Below are positions 8,903 through 16,862 of a stretch of 64,000 bases of DNA, one piece after another. Each line of letters starts with the position of its first letter. Positions within the stretch are counted from its first letter, which is position 1. The stretch is from assembly GCA_003223645.1 (NCBI GenBank), contig QHVT01000009.1, positions 1 through 64,000 of the forward strand, read 5' to 3'. The position numbers were made by a program, and so were the translations under genes. Source of the stretch: Acidobacteriota bacterium (GTDB lineage: Bacteria; Acidobacteriota; Thermoanaerobaculia; Gp7-AA8). A model generated the notes under the pieces. It made no database searches, was not told the origin of the DNA, and worked only from the letters and a program-made list of their open reading frames with translations.

Positions 8903-10193
8903 CGGTCTCGCGCACCTTCTTCCCGGTTTTTTCTTTTTCACAATTGAAGACCTCGCGATAGACGACGTTCGCGAGAAAATCGGTCGTTGCGACGCGATAC
9001 ATCTTCGATGGATCGAGCGTTGCCGGTGCCGCGATGAACGACTCGCGGTCCGTTCCTTTGCGCGCGGCGCTGTAGTCGAGCACGCGATGTACGTCGGCGC
9101 CGTTCATCGTGCAGACGACGATGTCGTTTTCGTAGGGGAGTGCGTCGCGCAATTTTTCAAAGGAGATCGGCCCCCCCGGAAGCGCAGCGCGAAAACTGCT
9201 GATCGTCGACAGTGCAACGTCGGCATTCGCGACGCGGCGCATCTGATCGAGTGTGAAGGACGCGAGGTCGCTGATGCTCATCGGATGAGCGAGCGTCGCA
9301 ATCGGCTTGAACAAATCGGCATAGGCGGGATCGCGTTCGAGATCGCGCTCCATCGTTTGCACGCGCGCCGCGATTTTCTTGTCTTCGCCGAGACCCGCGT
9401 CGACCGGAACCAGCGTGCCGGTCATGTGCGTGAGCTTGTGGTGCTTGTCGAACGTCATTTGCACGCGGCTGATGTAGCCGAGGTATTGCCAGGGCGAGAT
9501 CGAGTAGGCCTGGGTTTTGTCGATGCGCAGGAACTCGCGTTTGAGATGACTGTGCGATCCGAAAATCAGGTCGATCCCCGGAATGGTGCGCGCCATTTCC
9601 TCGTCGCTCTCGGAATGCTGATGTCCGATCATCACGACGGCGTCGACGTGTTCTTTCTCGCGCAGCTCGCGCACGACGTCGCGCGCGGCGGCAAACGGAT
9701 CGCCGAATGAAAACCCCTCGACGTGCACGAGCGTCTTGAAATCGGATCCCGCGACGGCGAACACGCCGATGCGAATTCCTTTGACGGTGAACACCTGGTA
9801 GCGCGGAAACTGCGAGGTATTCGCACTGAGAATCGGATAGGTGACGCTCTGGCGGCAGAGCGCGAATGCGTCGAGTCCGTAGTCGGCGTCGTGATTGCCG
9901 AACGCCATGGCGTCGACGATGCCGTTCCACCACGGCCATTCGGCGCACGTGTATTTGTCGGACCAAGCCGGTGCGCCTTTGTTCATCGTATCGCCGCCGC
10001 TGAACACGAGTGCGCCTTTCTGCTTCTCCCGTTGCAGATAGTGAATCGCGCGCGCAATGCCGCCGCGCTCTCCTTCATCGGTGTAGAACGGCAGCGCGTG
10101 CGAGTGGTAGTCGGAGAAATGCAGCAGCGTGACGGTGGTCTGCGCGGGGAGCGGCAGCGCGGCGAAGAGCAGCAGCAGGACGATTTTCTTCAT
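8880..10193 (-). CDS. 5'-nucleotidase / UshA-family exported metallophosphoesterase
   Basis: Protein of 437 residues with a signal peptide (MKKIVLLLLFAALPLPAQ), so it probably acts in the periplasm. The calcineurin-like domain shows the metal motifs FSDYHSH, GGDTMN, FGNHDADYG, IGHQHSE and GSHSHLK in order. A 5'-nucleotidase C-terminal domain follows from about residue 270 (VALSTISSFRAALPGG, LRDALPYENDIVVC). Likely substrates are nucleotides or related phosphoesters, but the exact one cannot be read from sequence. I chose the ATG at 10193 because the signal peptide begins there; longer readings upstream cross the terminator at 10200-10228. Confidence 0.9.
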   Translation of the reverse strand: MKKIVLLLLFAALPLPAQTTVTLLHFSDYHSHALPFYTDEGERGGIARAIHYLQREKQKGALVFSGGDTMNKGAPAWSDKYTCAEWPWWNGIVDAMAFGNHDADYGLDAFALCRQSVTYPILSANTSQFPRYQVFTVKGIRIGVFAVAGSDFKTLVHVEGFSFGDPFAAARDVVRELREKEHVDAVVMIGHQHSESDEEMARTIPGIDLIFGSHSHLKREFLRIDKTQAYSISPWQYLGYISRVQMTFDKHHKLTHMTGTLVPVDAGLGEDKKIAARVQTMERDLERDPAYADLFKPIATLAHPMSISDLASFTLDQMRRVANADVALSTISSFRAALPGGPISFEKLRDALPYENDIVVCTMNGADVHRVLDYSAARKGTDRESFIAAPATLDPSKMYRVATTDFLANVVYREVFNCEKEKTGKKVRETVKATLSP

Positions 10194-10199
10194 AAAATC

Positions 10200-10228
10200 A
10201 AAAGGGCGCACGAGATGTGCGCCCTTTT
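10200..10228. terminator. Rho-independent terminator (works on both strands)
   Basis: Perfect 12-bp stem AAAAGGGCGCAC / GTGCGCCCTTTT with a 5-base loop (GAGAT). On the minus strand it lies just after the stop of the AT-hook gene and ends in a T-run, so it probably separates that gene from the hydrolase gene downstream. Confidence 0.85.
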
Positions 10229-10248
10229 GTATCACGCATTGCGCGCGA

Positions 10249-10839
10249 CTATTTCCTGAGCGAGTCCTGCATTTCCCTGATCGCCGACTCGCGTCCTTTT
10301 TCCTTCGCCGTCTTGGCGTATGCGGCACGCTTCGTGGCGGGGAACTGACGGACGAGCGCGAGATAACGACCCTGCAGCTGGCGCGACGCGAGCTGTTCCG
10401 GCGTAATGGCCGCTCGCTTCTTGGCGCCGCCGCCTGCCTTTGCGGGAGCAGGAGCAGCAGCAGGAGCAGGAGCAGCACCGGCCGACGCAGGCGGCCGTCC
10501 CGGCGGACGACCCGGTCCACGCTTCGCTCCGCCTCCCGGCGGGCGACCCGGTCCACGTTTCACTCCGCCTCCCGGCGGACGACCCGGTCCGCGTTTCGCC
10601 GGCGCAGCGGCGCCGCCGCCAGTGGAGCTGCTGCCGCCAGTGGAGCTGCCGCCGCCGCCATGCGCGGCGCGCAGACTCGCAAGACGCGCTTCGAGCTCAC
10701 TGATCTCACGCCCCATATCTGAAACGTAGCGCGTGATCTCGCCCGGCGAAATCCGGCGGTCGGCGATCAATCGATCCAGAACATACGACGCCTGGCCGGA
10801 GCTATAAGACGTGCCCCCTGATTGTCTCGGTCTAGGCAT
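10249..10839 (-). CDS. AT-hook DNA-binding protein, small and basic
   Basis: Protein of 196 residues. The N-terminus (residues 10-65) is helical and contains SYVLDRLIADRRISP and a heptad-like ELEARLASLR segment. A Gly/Ser linker leads to three tandem AT-hook cores KRGPGRPP (about residues 88-122, period 11 residues), then an Ala/Pro stretch and a basic C-terminal domain (LASRQLQGRYLALVRQFP, AAYAKTAKEKG). AT-hooks bind the minor groove of AT-rich DNA, so a nucleoid-associated or regulatory role is inferred. The ATG at 10839 is preceded by AAGGAGG at good spacing, while the in-frame upstream start has none. It has its own terminator at 10200. Confidence 0.8.
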   Translation of the reverse strand: MPRPRQSGGTSYSSGQASYVLDRLIADRRISPGEITRYVSDMGREISELEARLASLRAAHGGGGSSTGGSSSTGGGAAAPAKRGPGRPPGGGVKRGPGRPPGGGAKRGPGRPPGRPPASAGAAPAPAAAPAPAKAGGGAKKRAAITPEQLASRQLQGRYLALVRQFPATKRAAYAKTAKEKGRESAIREMQDSLRK

Positions 10840-10915
10840 TTCACTTCCTCCTTCAAACAGCACAAAGTGTTGGGCAATAAAGGAGAATTGTCAATAGACG
10901 ATTCAGGATATCCGC

Positions 10916-12415
10916 TCAATAACGATAATGACCCGGCTTGTAAGGGCCCTCGACAGGGACGCCGAGATATTTCGCTTGTTCCGGCGTCAAGACCGTCATT
11001 TCGACGGCCAGATGCGCGAGATGCAGGCGCGCCACTTCCTCGTCCAGCTCCTTGGGAAGCACATAAACCTTCTTCCCGTATTCGCCCTTGTTGCCCCACA
11101 ACGCGAGCTGGGCCAGGACCTGGTTCGTGAACGACGCCGACATCACAAACGACGGATGTCCGGTCGCGCATCCGAGGTTCAGGAGGCGGCCTTCGGCCAG
11201 GATCAATACCGAGTGGCCGTCGGGGAAGACCCACTCGTCATATTGCGGCCGGATGTTGACGCGCTTGATGCCGGCGGTTTTCTTGAGGCCGGCCATGTCG
11301 ATCTCGTTGTCGAAATGGCCGATATTTCCGACGATGGCCTTGTCCTTCATCCGCGACATGTGATCGGCGGTGATGATGTCCTTGTTGCCGGTCGCGGTAA
11401 TGAAAATGTCGGCGATCGAGACGACGCTCTCGATCGTGCGGATCTCGAATCCTTCCATCGCCGCCTGCAGCGCGCAGATCGGATCGATCTCCGTGACCAC
11501 GACGCGCGCGCCCTGTCCACGCAGTGCCTGTGCGCATCCTTTGCCGACTTCGCCGTAGCCGGCGACGACGGCGAGCTTGCCTGCGATCATCACGTCGGTC
11601 GCGCGATTGAGACCGTCGACGACCGAGTGGCGGCATCCATAGATATTGTCGAACTTCGATTTCGTCACCGAGTCATTGACGTTGATCGCGGGGAACAGCA
11701 GCGTTCCGGTTTCTTCCATTTGATACAAACGATGAACGCCCGTCGTCGTCTCCTCGGAAACGCCGCGGATCGCTTTGGCGATGCGCGTAAAGCGCTGCGG
11801 ATCGCGCGCGATTTCTTCGCGCAGGAGATCGAGAATCACGCCCCACTCTTCCGGCTCATCGGACGGATTGAACTCCGGCACGCGTCCGATTCCCTCGAAC
11901 TCCGCTCCTTTGTGCACGAGCAGCGTCGCGTCGCCGCCGTCATCGACGATCAGGTTCGGACCATTTCCGTCCGGCCACATCAGCGCTTCCGACGTGCACC
12001 ACCAATATTCTTCGAGCGTCTCCCCTTTCCAGGCGTAGACCGGGATGCCGCGGGGATTGTCGATCGTGCCGCCGGTCTCCGGGCGTCCGACGACGACTGC
12101 CGCCGCGGCATGGTCCTGCGTCGAGAAAATGTTGCAGCTGACCCAGCGCACGTCGGCGCCGAGAATGCTCAGCGTCTCGATCAGCACCGCCGTCTGCACG
12201 GTCATGTGCAGCGATCCCATGACGCGCGCGCCGCTGAGCGGTTTCGAGTCGCCGTACTTCGCGCGCACGGCCATGAGGCCCGGCATCTCGTGCTCGGCGA
12301 GGCGGATCTCGGCGCGGCCGAGCGTCGCCTGATGGATGTCTTTAATCTTGTACGGCAGGCGTCCGGCGGACGTAGTTGCATCAAACTGGTGAGTCATTTC
12401 GAGGGTAGCAGTCAC
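10916..12415 (-). CDS. ahcY: Adenosylhomocysteinase (S-adenosyl-L-homocysteine hydrolase)
   Basis: About 499 residues. It cleaves S-adenosylhomocysteine to adenosine and homocysteine in the cytoplasm, removing the inhibitory by-product of methylation. Typical segments include the substrate-domain [13 protein letters not shown] and [12 protein letters not shown], the NAD-binding [30 protein letters not shown] and the C-terminal [16 protein letters not shown]. The length includes the insertion common in bacterial AhcY. The start is probably the GTG at 12415, because AGGAG lies 8 bases upstream. An in-frame GTG at 12424 is too close to that site. It is monocistronic. Confidence 0.95.
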   Translation of the reverse strand: MTATLEMTHQFDATTSAGRLPYKIKDIHQATLGRAEIRLAEHEMPGLMAVRAKYGDSKPLSGARVMGSLHMTVQTAVLIETLSILGADVRWVSCNIFSTQDHAAAAVVVGRPETGGTIDNPRGIPVYAWKGETLEEYWWCTSEALMWPDGNGPNLIVDDGGDATLLVHKGAEFEGIGRVPEFNPSDEPEEWGVILDLLREEIARDPQRFTRIAKAIRGVSEETTTGVHRLYQMEETGTLLFPAINVNDSVTKSKFDNIYGCRHSVVDGLNRATDVMIAGKLAVVAGYGEVGKGCAQALRGQGARVVVTEIDPICALQAAMEGFEIRTIESVVSIADIFITATGNKDIITADHMSRMKDKAIVGNIGHFDNEIDMAGLKKTAGIKRVNIRPQYDEWVFPDGHSVLILAEGRLLNLGCATGHPSFVMSASFTNQVLAQLALWGNKGEYGKKVYVLPKELDEEVARLHLAHLAVEMTVLTPEQAKYLGVPVEGPYKPGHYRY

Positions 12416-12444
12416 GGATTTCACTCCTATTGTTTTGCTGTGCT

Positions 12445-12506
12445 GTGGAGCGGTGGGCTCTTAGCCCGCCGAATCGTTCCGGCGGGCTAAGAGCCCGCCG
12501 CTCCAC
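12445..12506. repeat. Long hairpin, GTGGAGCGG-GGGCTCTTAGCCCGCC family
   Basis: Arms GTGGAGCGGTGGGCTCTTAG and CTAAGAGCCCGCCGCTCCAC pair around AATCGTTC with a single mismatch (T opposite G). It sits in the 160-bp divergent spacer between ahcY and the SPFH gene, so it is unlikely to be a terminator for either. It is not an S-adenosylhomocysteine riboswitch as far as I can see. Confidence 0.8.
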
Positions 12507-12585
12507 CGTGAAAGACCGCGAATTGTACCGCACGCGGTAGAATCGATGCCGATCGATCCACTCTCATCGACCAAAGGCGGCCCTC

Positions 12586-13644
12586 ATGTTCGAATCGGCA
12601 CAAGGTAAGCCGCGGTTCTCCGCGCGCCTGCCCATCAAGTTCCCCGCGCTGTCGTTCAAAGGCGGCGGCTGCGTCAGCTTCCTCGCAAAGGTGCTGCTCG
12701 TGCTGGCGCCGTTCATTTTCCTGCGCGCCTGTTTCATCACGTACGTGCCGCCCGATCAGATCGGATTGCGGCAGATCTCGTTCGGCTCGAGCAAGGGATT
12801 GCAGAAAACGCTGGTGCGTCCGGGATACCGGCGGCAGATCCGCAGCTACGAAACGATCCGCACGTTTCCGAAAAACATTCAGGTGGTGGAGTTTACGAAC
12901 AGTGAGACGGAGCGAAGCCAGGACCATCGCACGGTCAACGCGGTCAACGTGCCGACCGTCGACGGGTATCCGGTCGCGGTGGACGTCACGGTGATGTATC
13001 GCATCGCCGATCCGTTTCTCGTCGTGTCGAAGTCGGGATTCGGAAGAGCATACGAAGACAACGTCGTGATCCGCTTTACCGATCCGATCGTGAAGCAGTT
13101 CCTCGGCGAATTGCGCGCCGAGGAGTTTTATCGCGATCAGCGGCTCGTCAAAGCGCATGCGCTGAAGGCCGCGCTGGCCGAGCGGTTCGCCGCGCACGGG
13201 CTGCAGCTCATCGACGTGCTCATCCGGCAATACGACTATCCCGACACGTTCCAGCAATTGACGGAACAGAAGAAACTGCAGGACCAGTCGGTGCTCACCA
13301 ATCGCGAGCTCACGAAACAGGCCGAGGTGGACACGCGATTGAAGCAGACCACGCAGGAAGGCATCAACTCGATCAACGTGCGCTCGGCGGAGTTTCAGGC
13401 GCAGATCACGGGGATCAATGCCGGGCGCGAACTGTATGAGCGCTCCAGACACGCCGAGGCCGATCTGCTCGTGCGCAAGGCCGAAGCGGAAGGATCGGAA
13501 ATGATCAATCGCGCCATGGAGGGGCCGGGATCGGACAAGCTCCTCAAACTGCGCAAGGGCCTCGCGCTCCTGAACAGCATCAAAGGTCCGATTTACATCA
13601 CCGAAGATCCGACCGACCTCGGACGCCTGTCGTCGAATCATTAG
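12586..13644 (+). CDS. SPFH/Band-7 membrane protein (first of pair)
   Basis: Protein of 352 residues. One membrane helix at about residues 31-50 (VLLVLAPFIFLRA) is followed by an SPFH domain (YVPPDQIGLRQISFG, VRPGYRR, PTVDGYPVAVDVTVMYRI, VIRFTDPIVKQFLGEL) and a coiled coil from about residue 220. SPFH proteins form membrane-bound oligomers involved in microdomains or quality control of membrane proteins. The next gene, 8 bp after the stop codon, encodes a second SPFH protein, so the two probably form a hetero-oligomer like HflK/HflC, although they are not HflKC orthologues by sequence. Confidence 0.85.
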   Translation: MFESAQGKPRFSARLPIKFPALSFKGGGCVSFLAKVLLVLAPFIFLRACFITYVPPDQIGLRQISFGSSKGLQKTLVRPGYRRQIRSYETIRTFPKNIQVVEFTNSETERSQDHRTVNAVNVPTVDGYPVAVDVTVMYRIADPFLVVSKSGFGRAYEDNVVIRFTDPIVKQFLGELRAEEFYRDQRLVKAHALKAALAERFAAHGLQLIDVLIRQYDYPDTFQQLTEQKKLQDQSVLTNRELTKQAEVDTRLKQTTQEGINSINVRSAEFQAQITGINAGRELYERSRHAEADLLVRKAEAEGSEMINRAMEGPGSDKLLKLRKGLALLNSIKGPIYITEDPTDLGRLSSNH

Positions 13645-13652
13645 GAGCCGCC

Positions 13653-14663
13653 ATGAAAAAGACTCTGATTGCATTGAGCGCAGCAGCGATCGCGACCCTG
13701 GCGGCGTGCACTCCGCACACGACGGCGGCGACGGAAGTCGGCGTGCAGTTCAACAAAATCACGCGATCGACGGAAGTCGCCCAGCCGGGCGCGACGTACT
13801 TCTTCGCGCCGATCATCAATGACTGGACGGTGTTCGACGTCTCGACGCAGAACCTGGTGATGTCGCGCAAAGCCGAAGGGGGCGATCGCCTGGAAAAAGA
13901 CGATCTCCGCTTCAAGACCCGCGACGGCAACGACATCGAGACCGACGTGACGATTCGCTGGCGCATCGATCCGAGCCAGGCCGCGAAGATCTGGGAACAG
14001 AGCGCGCCGTCGACGCGCACGCTCAAAGAGCGCGTCGTGCGGCCGCAGGCGCGCACCTACGTGCGCGACGCTCTCAATCGCCTCGACTCCGAGGAGTACT
14101 ACAACCCCGATTTGCGGTTCCGCGCCGCGAGCGAGGCGACGAAACTCCTCGCCGCGCACCTGCAGCCGTTCGGCATCATCGTCGAACAGGTCATCCTCGG
14201 CGATTTCTCGTTCAAGCCCGATTATCAAACGCTCATCAATCGCCGCAAGGAAGCGGAGAAAAACGCGGAGAAACTCGAAGCGGAGATTCTCGCGACGCTC
14301 GAATCGAACAAAGCGAATCTGCAGCAGAAAATCGCGGAGCTGACCGAGCAGCTGACGCGCTCGCAAGGCGAACTGGAACAGGCGAAGAAAGCGGCGGACG
14401 CGTATCTCGTGCGGCGGCAGCAGGAGGCGCAGGCGGTGATCGCGGAGAAGACCGCGGTCGCCGAGGGCGTGCGCAAGGAGCGCGCGGCATTGAATGGAAG
14501 CGCGGGCGATGCGTACGTCAGCCTGCAGTTGATCGACGCGCTGCAGAAAAAAGAGATTCGCCAGATTCCGAAGCTGAACGGCAACGTGATCATCGACGGC
14601 AACAAACTGCTGGAGCAGCTCGGCGTCATCAAATATCAACAGCAGCAGGAGCCGAAGCAATAA
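13653..14663 (+). CDS. SPFH/Band-7 lipoprotein (second of pair)
   Basis: Protein of 336 residues beginning with a lipoprotein-type signal (LIALSAAAIATLAACTP, lipobox Cys19). The SPFH domain runs over about residues 25-210 (GATYFFAPIINDWTVFDV, DGNDIETDVTIRWRID, VVRPQARTYVRDALNR, FGIIVEQVILGDFSF), followed by a long Glu/Lys-rich coiled coil (about 190-290) and a short C-terminus. GGAG precedes the ATG. A prohibitin-like protein anchored by lipid rather than a helix is less common. Together with the previous gene it likely builds a ring on the membrane. Confidence 0.83.
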   Translation: MKKTLIALSAAAIATLAACTPHTTAATEVGVQFNKITRSTEVAQPGATYFFAPIINDWTVFDVSTQNLVMSRKAEGGDRLEKDDLRFKTRDGNDIETDVTIRWRIDPSQAAKIWEQSAPSTRTLKERVVRPQARTYVRDALNRLDSEEYYNPDLRFRAASEATKLLAAHLQPFGIIVEQVILGDFSFKPDYQTLINRRKEAEKNAEKLEAEILATLESNKANLQQKIAELTEQLTRSQGELEQAKKAADAYLVRRQQEAQAVIAEKTAVAEGVRKERAALNGSAGDAYVSLQLIDALQKKEIRQIPKLNGNVIIDGNKLLEQLGVIKYQQQQEPKQ

Positions 14664-14664
14664 A

Positions 14665-15300
14665 ATGCCGCTCAATATCGCCGGGCCGGAGTACGACTTC
14701 GGCAGCGTGGTGTACGTGGTGCTCGGGGAATGCGAGCATCGCCGCCGCGGCTTCGATGACGAACAACTGAAGCCGCAGCTGCTGGCGACGGCGCGCGGCA
14801 AGCTCGCGAAGATCAAGGCGGCGTACGACGAGTTCGGCGGATCGCCGGCGTATTGGAAGACGCTGGAGACGGAAGTGCTGGAAACGGCGATGCCGCAGTA
14901 CATCGAGCACGCCGCGAAAATGAACCGCCTCGAACGCGGCGGATTCGACGTGTTTCGCGGCGGCGATCTGGCGTCGCGATTCATCTTCGCGCTGGTCGGT
15001 CTGATCGTCGGCAGCATCATCGTCGAGCTGCCGTTCATCCCGATTTTCGAGGCGCTGTTCGCGTTCATCCTCACCGGCCTCGGATTTTTTTATCCCGATC
15101 TCAAGCGCTACATGTACGAGCGCCGCCACGCGCGCATGCTCAACCGCCTCGTGACCGACGCCGCGCGCTATCAGCAGACCTCGCGATTGCATTACATGAC
15201 CACGGACGAAATCCGCGAGTCCTTCCAGCTTCCCGGCGAGACCACTCATGACGCCGATTCTTCCACTCGCACTGACACTGCTACTCGCGAGATCAACTGA
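14665..15300 (+). CDS. Membrane protein of unknown function in SPFH cluster
   Basis: Protein of 211 residues, not recognised. The N-terminal half is soluble and helical (LKPQLLATARGKLAKIKAAY). Two adjacent hydrophobic helices (about residues 107-124 and 128-148: FIFALVGLIVGSIIVELPF, EALFAFILTGLGFFYP) form a hairpin, followed by a basic cytoplasmic-type tail (RYMYERRHARMLNRL). It starts one base after the stop of the SPFH lipoprotein gene, so it is part of the same operon and may be a client or partner of the SPFH ring. The last 53 bp overlap the next gene. Confidence 0.75.
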   Translation: MPLNIAGPEYDFGSVVYVVLGECEHRRRGFDDEQLKPQLLATARGKLAKIKAAYDEFGGSPAYWKTLETEVLETAMPQYIEHAAKMNRLERGGFDVFRGGDLASRFIFALVGLIVGSIIVELPFIPIFEALFAFILTGLGFFYPDLKRYMYERRHARMLNRLVTDAARYQQTSRLHYMTTDEIRESFQLPGETTHDADSSTRTDTATREIN

Positions 15301-15721
15301 ATTCGCGAAGTATCCGCCCGCCGCGCGGCTCCACAAGCCCGCGGCCACGCCCGACGTTCGAACGGGCCGCGCGCATCACTACAGAACGCGCCTGCGCGAA
15401 GAAGCAAAAGAGGGCGCGAACTACGACGGCCACTATCGCGTCGCGATGTGGGGCTGCGGCTCGAACTGCATGGAATGGGCGGTCATCGACCTGGCCACGG
15501 TGAAAGTGTGGATGGCACCCGAGCCGGTGGAGTCGTATTGGTCGGCCGATTTCGACAGCGTGAACGTGCCGGACTGGATGGAGTACTACAAAACCAGCGC
15601 GCTGCTGTACGTCCACGCCTGGACCGGGCGCCGGCGCGATCGGACGTTCGACATGCGCCGCGTGTACGTTTGGAAAAACGGTGCGCCGCAATTGTTGCGG
15701 ACGGAGAATGTGGATTACTGA
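15248..15721 (+). CDS. Exported protein of unknown function
   Basis: Protein of 157 residues with a short hydrophobic N-terminus (PILPLALTLLLA) that reads as a signal peptide. The central part contains HYRVAMWGCGSNCMEWAVID, a Cys-pair motif I recognise only from uncharacterised exported proteins. The two Cys residues (GCGSNC) could form a disulfide. It overlaps the preceding membrane-protein gene by 53 bp, a long overlap suggesting strong coupling or a start slightly downstream. Confidence 0.65.
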   Translation: MTPILPLALTLLLARSTEFAKYPPAARLHKPAATPDVRTGRAHHYRTRLREEAKEGANYDGHYRVAMWGCGSNCMEWAVIDLATVKVWMAPEPVESYWSADFDSVNVPDWMEYYKTSALLYVHAWTGRRRDRTFDMRRVYVWKNGAPQLLRTENVDY

Positions 15722-15753
15722 ATTGGACCGCGGCGGCAGTCCAAAGAATGCTT

Positions 15754-16269
15754 ATGAGCAAGTCCGGACGTCCAGCAGCAGGCGAGTTCGCGGATTACGC
15801 GCAATCCGACATCGACTACGTCGAGGGCGATGACGCCGTCGCTGCGCTCGTACACGGATTGGGCGCAACGAAATCGCTGTTCGAACATGCCGGCGACGTT
15901 CCCGCGTACGCGCCCGGCAAGTGGACACTGAAGGAAGTCCTCGGCCATCTCATCGATGACGAGCGGATCTTCGTCTATCGCGCGCTCTGCGTCGCGCGCG
16001 GCGATGCGCGTCCGCTGCCGGGCTTCGATGAGAACGACTACGTCGCCGGCGCGGAATTCGAAGCGCGGAGCATGCAGAGTCTTCTCGATGAATATCGCAT
16101 CGTGCGCGAGTCGGCGATCGCGTTTTTCAATGCGCTGACCGCGGAACAATGGATGCGGCGCGGGACCGTCAATGGATATGAAGCATCCGTGCGCGGATTA
16201 GCGTTTCATATCGCGGGGCACGAGCTGCATCATTTGCGGACGGTGCGGGAGCGGTATCTCGCGCGCTGA
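15754..16269 (+). CDS. DinB-family protein (putative metal-dependent enzyme)
   Basis: About 171 residues with the four-helix DinB-like fold signature: a His in the second helix (LKEVLGHLIDDER) and paired His in the last (HIAGHELHHLRTV). In related proteins these bind a divalent metal, and some family members are thiol S-transferases. The actual reaction is unknown. Two ATGs (15748, 15754) are possible; neither has a clear ribosome site. It may be the last gene of the SPFH-led run, followed by a hairpin at 16295. Confidence 0.78.
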   Translation: MSKSGRPAAGEFADYAQSDIDYVEGDDAVAALVHGLGATKSLFEHAGDVPAYAPGKWTLKEVLGHLIDDERIFVYRALCVARGDARPLPGFDENDYVAGAEFEARSMQSLLDEYRIVRESAIAFFNALTAEQWMRRGTVNGYEASVRGLAFHIAGHELHHLRTVRERYLAR

Positions 16270-16294
16270 TTCTAAGTTTATTTGAAAAAGAAAA

Positions 16295-16317
16295 GGGCGG
16301 GCTGGAAAGCCCGCCCC
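16295..16317. terminator. Hairpin GGGCGGGCT-GGAA-AGCCCGCCC
   Basis: A 9-bp GC-rich stem with a four-base loop lies between the convergent ends of the DinB-like gene and the DUF5684 gene. On the minus strand it is followed by TTTTCTTTTTC, so it fits a terminator for the DUF5684 transcript. The GGCTGGAAAGCC core also resembles the dispersed GGCAGGCTTTCCAGCC words elsewhere. Confidence 0.7.
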
Positions 16318-16337
16318 ACACGAGAAACCGTAATGAT

Positions 16338-16751
16338 TTACGCCGCGACGTGGACGGGCTGATAGCGCGCGTCGCCGAAGGCGAGGATCGGGCCGAAGAT
16401 GAAGCCGAGAAGCGCGAGGCCGACGCCGAAGCCGGTGCTCTTGCCGAAGTTCTGCGCAAGATTGATGCAGATCATGAAGGCGACCACGATGTTCACGAAC
16501 GGGATGATCAACAGGATGAACCACCACGCCGGTTTGCCGGCGATCTTCAACAGAACGATGAGGTTGTAGATCGGCACGATCGCCGCCCATCCCGGCTCGC
16601 CTGCCTTCGTGAAGATCTTCCACATCGAGATGATTGCGAGCAGAAGGATCGCCAGATAGACGATCATGATCACGCTGGCAATACCGGCCGCGGCACCGCC
16701 ACTGATCGGGGTCGTTTGTTCCTGGAGCAAGATCGCAAGGGCGTAGCTCAT
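16338..16751 (-). CDS. DUF5684 membrane protein
   Basis: Protein of 137 residues with about four membrane spans. The segments WKIFTKAGEPGWAAIVPIYN and LLKIAGKPAWWFILLIIPFVN are typical of DUF5684, small integral membrane proteins of unknown function. AGGAG precedes the ATG at good spacing. It is monocistronic, with the hairpin at 16295 behind it. Upstream on the same strand TTGCGC and TACATT are spaced by 17 bp, a possible but weak sigma-70 promoter. Confidence 0.85.
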   Translation of the reverse strand: MSYALAILLQEQTTPISGGAAAGIASVIMIVYLAILLLAIISMWKIFTKAGEPGWAAIVPIYNLIVLLKIAGKPAWWFILLIIPFVNIVVAFMICINLAQNFGKSTGFGVGLALLGFIFGPILAFGDARYQPVHVAA

Positions 16752-16862
16752 GTACTCTCCTTTTTGTCTGAATCCGCAGTTTGTCTTGGGGCGCTCGTAA
16801 TGTACGCTGCCATCCGCGTTCGCGCAACGATTCGTTAGCGGCCTCGTGTACTATCCGCGGCC

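Noticed and set aside
12425-12585. S-adenosylhomocysteine riboswitch upstream of ahcY
   Set aside because: The only structure is a perfect long hairpin of repeat-type sequence; the known SAH-riboswitch core elements are not seen.
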